A stretch of DNA of 5,581 bases from contig JAJDEE010000111.1 of NCBI GenBank assembly GCA_029259975.1, positions 1 to 5,581 of the forward strand, given 5' to 3'. Below, piece after piece: positions 1-4,566 of this stretch. Source of the DNA: Planctomycetota bacterium (lineage in GTDB: Bacteria; Planctomycetota; Planctomycetia; Pirellulales; Lacipirellulaceae). The notes beneath the pieces are model-generated. The model ran no database searches, was not told the DNA's origin, and saw only the letters and a list, made by a program, of their open reading frames with translations. How positions within the stretch are numbered: position 1 is the stretch's first letter; each line of letters opens with the position of its first letter. Position numbers and translations under genes: made by a program.

Positions 1-1
1 T

Positions 2-418
2 GCCGCCGCCACAGCGCTCCAGCAATGGGGAACCGAAGCAAAGGACCCCAAGCGACTCGAAGAATCCATTCGTGGGGCATTGCCAAAGGCAAACAAAAAG
101 AACCTCGGCTGGGGCTGGCTTCGTCTCGCTGCGATTGCTGACCAGGCAAAGCGTCGCGCCGAGAAAAAAACAGCCGGCAAGCCAGCTCAGGCAGACAAGA
201 TTGCGAAGTATCAGAATCTATTTTTCGAGGCACGTTACCATTCCGCCCAAGCTCGCTTCGCCGCAGCCAAGCTAGCGAGCGGCGCTACTCGTCAAAAACA
301 ACTTCGCAAGGCTCGTCAAAATCTGGAGTCGATGAAGCATCTTTACCCCGACCTAGGCGGTCCCCGCTGGCAAGGGCTTTACCTCAAACTCCTCAAGCAA
401 ATGGAACAAGAGAAATGA
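2..418 (+). CDS. C-terminal part of a TPR-type helical-repeat protein (5' end outside window)
   Basis: The frame is open from the first bases of the window and ends at TGA 416-418, leaving 138 residues of what is evidently a longer protein. Within it a TTG at 80 could be read as a start, but the frame continues upstream with similar composition, so I treat the gene as truncated by the window edge. The visible part is rich in Ala, Lys, Gln and Arg and looks wholly alpha-helical. It has an F-E-A-R-Y-H-S-A-Q-A-R-F helix at about residues 75-86 and a closing Y-P-D-L-G-G segment at 115-120, followed by a last helix. From memory, this ending resembles the C-termini of large planctomycete TPR proteins encoded beside ExbB/ExbD genes; that resemblance is recalled, not computed. 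Its stop overlaps the next start (ATGA), so the two are probably translationally coupled. The exact function is unknown; a periplasmic scaffold role is inferred from context. Confidence 0.75.
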   Translation, partial: AAATALQQWGTEAKDPKRLEESIRGALPKANKKNLGWGWLRLAAIADQAKRRAEKKTAGKPAQADKIAKYQNLFFEARYHSAQARFAAAKLASGATRQKQLRKARQNLESMKHLYPDLGGPRWQGLYLKLLKQMEQEK

Positions 419-1470
419 TCGATCTCAACCACTTGAGACATTGCTTTGTCGCCTCGCTGCTGCTGTTGACGCTCGCCCTAAATGGTCAGCCTGTTGCGGC
501 GCAAGGCCTTGATCGCATTCGTGATCGCAACGGTATCACAACCGGCAAGATCACAAAAATGTCGGCCCTCAGTATCACTCTCACCAAGAATGGTGTCGAT
601 ACCAAGAAGCCGATTGAGGAAATCCAGAGCATTACTTTTGCTGGCGAGCCTAGCGAGTTGGCTCCGGCGCGACGTGCTGCCCGCGCAGGCCGATTTGAAC
701 AGGCACTGAAAAAGCTCGGCCAAATTGATCAAACAGACGTAGAACGCCCAGAGATCGAACAGGAGATCGAATTCTTGAAAACGTACTGCAACGCACAACT
801 TGCTCTCGCGGGCCAAGGAACGCTTGAAGCAGCAAGAAAACGTGTTTCAGGATTTCTCTCCAAATATAACAAAAGCTATCATGTCCCCGAGGCTATCGAA
901 TTGCTGGGAGATATCATGCTTGCCGAAAAGAATTACGTAGGCGCACGGTCTCAGTACACCAAGTTGGGGAAAGCACCGGCAACCTACTTCAAAGCTCGTT
1001 CTGCGATCTTGATTGGACGCCTGATGCAAGACGAAGGCAAGCATCAGGAAGCTGTCACTTCCTTTGACCAAGCGTTTCAAGCGGCGAAGGGTAATGCTGT
1101 CGCTCAGTCGCTGGTGCTGGAGGCGAGGCTCCTTCGAGCGGTAAGCCAATCGGCGCTAGGCAACGTCGAGGCATCGACCGACGCGATAAACCAGATTGTT
1201 GCCAAGGCCGACAAGGCTGACACAAAGCTGCTTGCCCAAGCCTATAACGCCCTGGGCGATTGCTATCTGCAAGCCAACGAAAAAAAGGAGGCCTGCTTGG
1301 CTTTTCTTCACGTCGACTTGCTGTTTAGCTCGGCAGCGCCGTACCACGCCAAGGCACTCTTCGAGCTATCCCAACTATGGAACGAACTGGGCAAGCCGGC
1401 CCGTGCCCGCGATGCCCAAGAGCGATTAAAAGACAAATACCCCGGCAGCCAGTGGACCAGTCGCCTGTGA
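415..1470 (+). CDS. Secreted tetratricopeptide-repeat protein, probable partner of the ExbB/ExbD motor
   Basis: The protein has 351 residues. It opens with a classical signal peptide: His/Arg at 6-9, a hydrophobic core at about 10-22 and a Val-Ala-Ala cleavage site before Gln30. There is no lipobox, so it is probably a soluble periplasmic protein. Residues 39-76 form a short, beta-looking unit with glycines and alternating hydrophobic residues, ending I-T-F-A-G-E-P. The rest is helical hairpins of TPR type at about 84-104, 119-150, 156-187, 191-224, 233-265, 272-305 and 308-343. Typical small/aromatic spacing is seen in A-Y-N-A-L-G-D-C-Y (276-284) and in the final A-L-F-E-L-S-Q-L-W with its K-Y-P-G ending. 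The ATG at 415 overlaps the preceding stop. A 110-base gap separates it from exbB. TPRs bind proteins, so a role in linking the motor to an envelope partner is plausible, but this is inference from position. Confidence 0.85.
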   Translation: MIDLNHLRHCFVASLLLLTLALNGQPVAAQGLDRIRDRNGITTGKITKMSALSITLTKNGVDTKKPIEEIQSITFAGEPSELAPARRAARAGRFEQALKKLGQIDQTDVERPEIEQEIEFLKTYCNAQLALAGQGTLEAARKRVSGFLSKYNKSYHVPEAIELLGDIMLAEKNYVGARSQYTKLGKAPATYFKARSAILIGRLMQDEGKHQEAVTSFDQAFQAAKGNAVAQSLVLEARLLRAVSQSALGNVEASTDAINQIVAKADKADTKLLAQAYNALGDCYLQANEKKEACLAFLHVDLLFSSAAPYHAKALFELSQLWNELGKPARARDAQERLKDKYPGSQWTSRL

Positions 1471-1580
1471 CAGACCATAGTGCAGTTGGACATAGTGCAG
1501 TTGGACAATAGTAGCTGGAATGATAGATTAGAGTCTCGATAACTCACTCACTTTCTTCGAACAAATCCGAGTAGATAAAC
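1471..1580 (+). promoter_or_regulatory. Intergenic gap with a weak candidate promoter before exbB
   Basis: This 110-base gap is the largest inside the five-gene run. It holds TGGACA (1502-1507) and TAGATT (1524-1529) with a 16-base spacer, matching the sigma-70 consensus at 5 of 6 and 4 of 6 positions. A second TGGACA occurs at 1487-1492 because the element lies in the tandem repeat. An internal promoter for exbB-exbD-exbD is therefore possible. The matches could be chance, and planctomycete promoters are poorly known to me. No convincing terminator hairpin followed by a T run is visible here, so read-through from the TPR gene also remains possible. Confidence 0.2.
1476..1519 (+). repeat. 15-bp tandem repeat, two exact copies plus a degenerate third
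   Basis: The unit catagtgcagttgga occurs exactly at 1476-1490 and 1491-1505, then in degraded form as caatagtagctgga at 1506-1519. It begins six bases after the TPR gene stop codon. It may be simple slippage-derived expansion or a tandem binding site upstream of exbB; the sequence cannot tell these apart. Confidence 0.85.
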
Positions 1581-2393
1581 ATGCAATGGACTAACGGAAA
1601 AATGACTCGTATCTGGGGGCGACAACTTCTTTCCGGCCTCTGCCTGCTGGTAGCCTTCATGCTGGTCGGCACACACGCCGCTTCGCCTGCCTTCGCTCAA
1701 GACGGCGACGCAGTCGGTGTGGAAGACGTTGCCCCAGCAGATTCCAACAATACCGACGATCTAGAAATCAGCTACCTCTCTTGGGCAGCCGGTTCGTTGG
1801 GCTGGTTCTACGGACTGGTGTTTCTCGGAATGTCATTCACGCTGGTTGCTTTGTTCGTGATGAATCTATTGACTGCGCGCCGCGAGAACGTGGTTCCTAC
1901 GGCGCTGGTAGAAACTTTTGAACAGCATCTTGACGCTAAAAATTATCAAGGCGCCTACGAGCTGGCCAAAAGCGACGAATCCTTCCTCGGCCATGTTCTC
2001 TCCGCCGGCATTGCCAAAGTTTCGACTGGCTACAGCGAGGCCATCGAAGCGATGCAGGAGGTTGGTGAAGAAGAAAACATGCGACTGGAGCATCGACTCA
2101 GTTACTTGGCTCTCATTGGCACACTCAGCCCGATGATCGGCCTGCTTGGCACGGTCGATGGTATGATCAGTTCTTTTAAGTTGATCGCCAACACTGCGAC
2201 CGGAGCACCCGACCCGCAAGCATTGGCCCAAGGCATATCGACCGCACTTTTCACAACATTCATCGGCCTAGTGCTGGCAATACCCGCCCTGGCAGCCTAC
2301 AACCTGCTCCGCAACCGCGTCTCGCGATTGGTACTCGAAGTCGGCATCGTCAGCGAAGGCCTGATGAGCCGTTTTCAGAAAAAATCTTCCTGA
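1581..2393 (+). CDS. exbB: ExbB/TolQ/MotA-family proton-channel protein with N-terminal signal sequence
   Basis: This is the 270-residue channel subunit of an ExbB-ExbD (TolQ-TolR) type inner-membrane motor, which uses proton flow to drive work in the envelope. The core shows the PF01618 pattern: I-G-T-L-S-P-M-I-G-L-L-G-T-V-D-G-M at about 179-195 in the second core helix, and G-I-S-T-A-L-F-T-T-F-I-G-L at 218-230 with A-I-P-A at 233-236 in the third. The first core helix is at about 73-96, followed by a cytoplasmic helical domain (100-170, rich in Glu near 160-170). Before the core lies a hydrophobic segment (16-31) ending A-F-A before Gln40, which looks like a cleavable signal peptide; E. coli ExbB lacks this. 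Where E. coli ExbB has Glu176, alignment by eye puts Thr221, while the Thr181 equivalent (Thr226) is kept. An in-frame TAG at 1572 rules out an earlier start. Met8 (1602), preceded by GGA, is an alternative start. Confidence 0.93.
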   Translation: MQWTNGKMTRIWGRQLLSGLCLLVAFMLVGTHAASPAFAQDGDAVGVEDVAPADSNNTDDLEISYLSWAAGSLGWFYGLVFLGMSFTLVALFVMNLLTARRENVVPTALVETFEQHLDAKNYQGAYELAKSDESFLGHVLSAGIAKVSTGYSEAIEAMQEVGEEENMRLEHRLSYLALIGTLSPMIGLLGTVDGMISSFKLIANTATGAPDPQALAQGISTALFTTFIGLVLAIPALAAYNLLRNRVSRLVLEVGIVSEGLMSRFQKKSS

Positions 2394-2439
2394 GCGTGAG
2401 TCCTGAGCTGAGAGTCCCGCGTCCAGAGCTAAGAGATCC
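2392..2439 (+). repeat. Three imperfect repeats of the form GAGC-N-GAG-TCC between exbB and exbD
   Basis: Three related units follow each other: gagcgtgagtcc (2392-2403, overlapping the exbB stop codon), gagctgagagtcc (2405-2417) and gagctaagagatcc (2426-2439, ending just before the exbD start). They fill nearly the whole 49-base gap. The last copy places the only weak purine-rich ribosome-binding candidate (aagaga, 2431-2436) before the ATG at 2443. Whether this is a regulatory element or a decayed low-complexity expansion cannot be decided from the sequence. Confidence 0.55.
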
Positions 2440-2442
2440 TCC

Positions 2443-2907
2443 ATGCGTATTCAATCCAAAGGAAAATCGGGCATCGTCGAAGGCGATTTGACGCCCATGA
2501 TCGATATGACGTTCCAGTTAATTGCTTTCTTTATGTTGGTGATCAATTTTTCGGACGTCGAGCAAGATCAGCGCATCCATCTTCCGGCAAGCGAGCTGGC
2601 CAAGCCACCCACCTCGCCCTACGAACAACCACTGACGATTCATTTGACGAGTACCGATCAATACATTTTCGGCGGCAAAGAGATGACGCAGTTAACGCAG
2701 CTCAAATCCGCCTTAAGGCTCGAAACCCAAATCATCAACCGCTACACCTCAAAAAAACTATCCGACGTGACGGTCATCATCCGCGCCGACGGCGACGCCA
2801 AAACGGGCCAAGTGCAAGAAGTGATCCAAGCCTGCCAAGAACTCGAATTCGAGCGTTTCGCCTTGCGAGGCAAACAAAGCGAAGTCAGTACGATTGGAGG
2901 AAATTAG
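2443..2907 (+). CDS. exbD: ExbD/TolR-family biopolymer transport protein (first copy)
   Basis: This 154-residue protein is the stator/periplasmic subunit of the motor. It has a short cytoplasmic N-terminus (1-15), then D-L-T-P-M-I-D-M at 15-22 leading into a single membrane helix (about 19-37). Asp21 matches the essential membrane aspartate of ExbD (Asp25 in E. coli), the residue thought to carry protons. The periplasmic part has the usual alternating beta strands (64-82) and V-T-V-I-I-R-A-D at 109-116, followed by the helix and final strand of the ExbD fold (123-144). Length is typical for the family. It lies 49 bases after exbB and 9 bases before a second exbD, so the three are surely co-transcribed. 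The ribosome-binding site is weak. Sequence around the aspartate differs from the second copy, suggesting paralogues with distinct positions rather than a recent duplication. Confidence 0.93.
   Translation: MRIQSKGKSGIVEGDLTPMIDMTFQLIAFFMLVINFSDVEQDQRIHLPASELAKPPTSPYEQPLTIHLTSTDQYIFGGKEMTQLTQLKSALRLETQIINRYTSKKLSDVTVIIRADGDAKTGQVQEVIQACQELEFERFALRGKQSEVSTIGGN
2896..2900 (+). promoter_or_regulatory. Possible Shine-Dalgarno GGAGG before the second exbD
   Basis: GGAGG lies inside the last codons of the first exbD and is the strongest anti-Shine-Dalgarno match near the ATG at 2917. The 16-base spacer is longer than the usual 5-9, so it may act poorly or not at all; coupling to translation of the first exbD could compensate. 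No usable earlier start exists, because the in-frame codons between the stop at 2905-2907 and 2917 are ttt, cga and gct. Confidence 0.3.
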
Positions 2908-2916
2908 TTTCGAGCT

Positions 2917-3399
2917 ATGAAAATTCGCAACACCGAACATCGCGATGAAATTACTCTGCAAATGACACCGATGATCGACATCGTGTTTCAGTTGCTGGTT
3001 TTTTTCGTATTTACGTTCAAAATTGTACTGCCTGAGGGCGATTTCAATATCCGCATGCCTTCGTCTTCAGCCAGCCAATCGAGCGAGCCAAGCGAAACAC
3101 CGCTGCTCAAAGTCCGGCTACGCGCCACAGACAGCGGCGAGCTGGCGGGTGTGCAGTTAAACGACAATCAATTCAGTGGTGAAACGCCCTTTCTGCAGTT
3201 GCATGATGATATCCGCAGCATGATCAGCGACGCCGGCGGCCCCGGATCGACCGATCAAGAGGTCGAAATCGAAGCCGACTATAATCTCAAATATCGCTAC
3301 GCCATGAACGCAATCACCGCCATCACCGGCGAAATCGACGCCAACGGCGAACAGCATAAGCTGGTCGAACGCGTGCGATTTGCGCCGCTGGGCGAGTAG
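2917..3399 (+). CDS. exbD: ExbD/TolR-family biopolymer transport protein (second copy)
   Basis: This is a 160-residue second ExbD-type subunit. The motif L-Q-M-T-P-M-I-D-I is at 14-22, with the channel aspartate at Asp21 and one membrane helix (about 19-37) rich in Phe and Val. A Ser/Pro-rich linker (48-62) joins it to the periplasmic domain, whose strands include L-L-K-V-R-L (63-68) and V-E-I-E-A-D (116-121), followed by a helix containing Y-A-M-N-A-I (128-133). Compared with the first copy, the linker and the 103-115 Gly-rich loop are longer. It starts 9 bases after the first exbD stop and in the same reading frame. Having two ExbDs per ExbB is also seen in Myxococcus Agl/Gld-type motors (AglQ-AglR-AglS) and, as I recall, in many planctomycete clusters. 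The two may form a heterodimer inside one ExbB ring; this is inference. Confidence 0.92.
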   Translation: MKIRNTEHRDEITLQMTPMIDIVFQLLVFFVFTFKIVLPEGDFNIRMPSSSASQSSEPSETPLLKVRLRATDSGELAGVQLNDNQFSGETPFLQLHDDIRSMISDAGGPGSTDQEVEIEADYNLKYRYAMNAITAITGEIDANGEQHKLVERVRFAPLGE

Positions 3400-3400
3400 G

Positions 3401-3420
3401 AGGGGTGACAGGCTGCCCCT
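3401..3420. terminator. Short hairpin between convergent genes, possible weak bidirectional terminator
   Basis: AGGGG (3401-3405) can pair with CCCCT (3416-3420) around a 10-base loop. It fills the whole 20-base space between the exbD stop and the recombinase stop, and its last base belongs to the latter stop codon. No T run follows on either strand, so a typical intrinsic terminator is not shown. Confidence 0.25.
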
Positions 3421-4358
3421 TACGCCCGCGGATGAAACGCCTCGTGTACCGCTTTTAGCCGCGTGTGATCGACGTGCGTGTAGATTTGCGTTGTGGCGAT
3501 GCTGGCGTGGCCTAGGAGTTCTTGGACTTGACGTAGGTCGGCGCCGCCGGCCAAGAGGTGCGTCGCAAAGCTGTGGCGGAGCGAGTGGGGGCTGATCTCG
3601 CTGGGGATGCCGACGCGGGCAGCGTATTTTTTGATGAGTTCCCAGATGCGCTCGCGGCGCAGCGGCGCCCCACGCGGTGAAAGGATGAGCCATTCGCTGG
3701 CGGTCTCGCGGCGCGCGGCAAGACGAGGGCGCTGCTCTTCGAGGTAACGCCGTACCGCGACGATCGCTTGCTCGCCGAACGGGACGATGCGTTGCTTGTC
3801 GCCTTTGCCGTGGCAAATGACGTAGCGCTCCTGCAGGTGGATGTCGCGACACTTCAGTGTGGCGAGTTCCGAGACACGCGCGCCGGTCGCGTACAGCAAT
3901 TCCAAGATCGCACGATCTCGCAGCCACCATGGGTCGGTTTTTCGTGGAGCGGCGAGTAGTTCGTTCACTTGCTTTTCGGAAAGCACTTCGGGCACGCGCT
4001 GCCACAGTTTTGGCGTGCCGAGCAGCTCCGCTTGATTGTCGGTGAGCGCGCCTTCGAGTTGCAAAAAACGAAAAAAGACCTTTAACGAAGCGACATGCCG
4101 GGTGACGCTTTTGGGGGCCAACGTTTGCTCGGTCAGCCATGCCGGATAGCCAGCGAGATCGCTGACTCGTAACTGTTGCAGGCGGCGGCTGCCGAGCCAG
4201 GTAAAAAACTTGGCCATGTCGCGACCGTAGGCGGCGATCGTGTTTTTGGCGAGGTGGCATTCGCTGCGCAGATAGTCGACAAAATCAGCCTGCCAGCGAG
4301 CAGCATCGCGTTCAGCCGATTCGCGCCGAGGTTTGAGTTTTTTGCGGAGTTTTTTCAT
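3420..4358 (-). CDS. xerD: XerC/XerD-type tyrosine recombinase, closer to XerD
   Basis: This enzyme cuts and rejoins DNA at short inverted sites; Xer proteins resolve chromosome dimers at dif. From the chosen start it has 312 residues, close to the usual ~300. An N-terminal SAM-like core-binding domain (about 20-110; N-T-I-A-A-Y at 39-44) is followed by the catalytic domain (about 125-312). The full catalytic set is visible: Arg161 in A-T-G-A-R-V-S-E-L, Lys185 in G-K-G-D-K, His258 and Arg261 in H-S-L-R-H, His284 in L-L-G-H-A, and Tyr293 in T-Q-I-Y-T-H. The ending H-P-R-A is shared by Xer proteins. The K-L-W-Q-R-V-P segment and T-H-V read more like XerD than XerC, so the symbol is tentative. 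The frame could extend 41 codons upstream (to 4481), but that stretch has no family resemblance, whereas M-K-K-L-R-K-K at 4358 does look like a start. It is convergent with exbD and not obviously linked to it in function. Confidence 0.93.
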   Translation of the reverse strand: MKKLRKKLKPRRESAERDAARWQADFVDYLRSECHLAKNTIAAYGRDMAKFFTWLGSRRLQQLRVSDLAGYPAWLTEQTLAPKSVTRHVASLKVFFRFLQLEGALTDNQAELLGTPKLWQRVPEVLSEKQVNELLAAPRKTDPWWLRDRAILELLYATGARVSELATLKCRDIHLQERYVICHGKGDKQRIVPFGEQAIVAVRRYLEEQRPRLAARRETASEWLILSPRGAPLRRERIWELIKKYAARVGIPSEISPHSLRHSFATHLLAGGADLRQVQELLGHASIATTQIYTHVDHTRLKAVHEAFHPRA

Positions 4359-4566
4359 AAGGCTACTTCTGCATGTTCCTCTGTACTTGTCGACGTGTCG
4401 CGCGTTCTTGATCCATGATTGTTCTACGTAGGCAGGTTGCACTGGGCAGGCAACAGGGTTTTGCGGTATCTTTAGCAGCACGCTAGGCCGGCTAGGAGAT
4501 GTCGGTAACTTTTGATGGTTGGGTTACTTCTCCCTCTGTCTTATTGCTGCTCCAGACAAACTAATT
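4359..4566. other. Divergent intergenic region between recombinase and acyltransferase
   Basis: These 208 bases separate two divergently transcribed genes and must hold the promoter of each, unless the recombinase is longer at its N-terminus. I found no convincing -35/-10 pair, riboswitch, tRNA or terminator. Small structures are a 5-bp stem gttgc/gcaac (4436-4440 with 4450-4454, 9-base loop) and a near-palindrome ctaggccggctag (4483-4495). Both are short enough to be chance. Confidence 0.5.

Noticed and set aside
80..418. Reading the first gene as a short complete protein starting at TTG 80
   Set aside because: The same frame is open all the way to the window edge with similar composition, so an internal start is not needed. 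There is no ribosome-binding site before 80.
478..1149. Several - strand frames of 60-112 codons opposite the TPR gene
   Set aside because: They overlap a gene with a good signal peptide and TPR pattern and show no motif, start site or context of their own.
3157..4260. A 367-codon open frame on the - strand overlapping exbD and the recombinase
   Set aside because: It is out of frame with the recombinase, whose catalytic motifs are all intact in the other frame. Its product is Arg/Pro/Ala-rich with no recognisable domain, as expected from a shadow frame in GC-rich DNA.
4359..4481. A 41-residue N-terminal extension of the recombinase starting at 4481
   Set aside because: The extra residues do not resemble Xer N-termini, would make the protein unusually long, and would use up most of the divergent promoter region. 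Met at 4358 gives the standard length.
4436..4495. Small stem (gttgc/gcaac) and near-palindrome ctaggccggctag as operator or attachment site
   Set aside because: The stems are short or imperfect and no second copy or known motif supports them.
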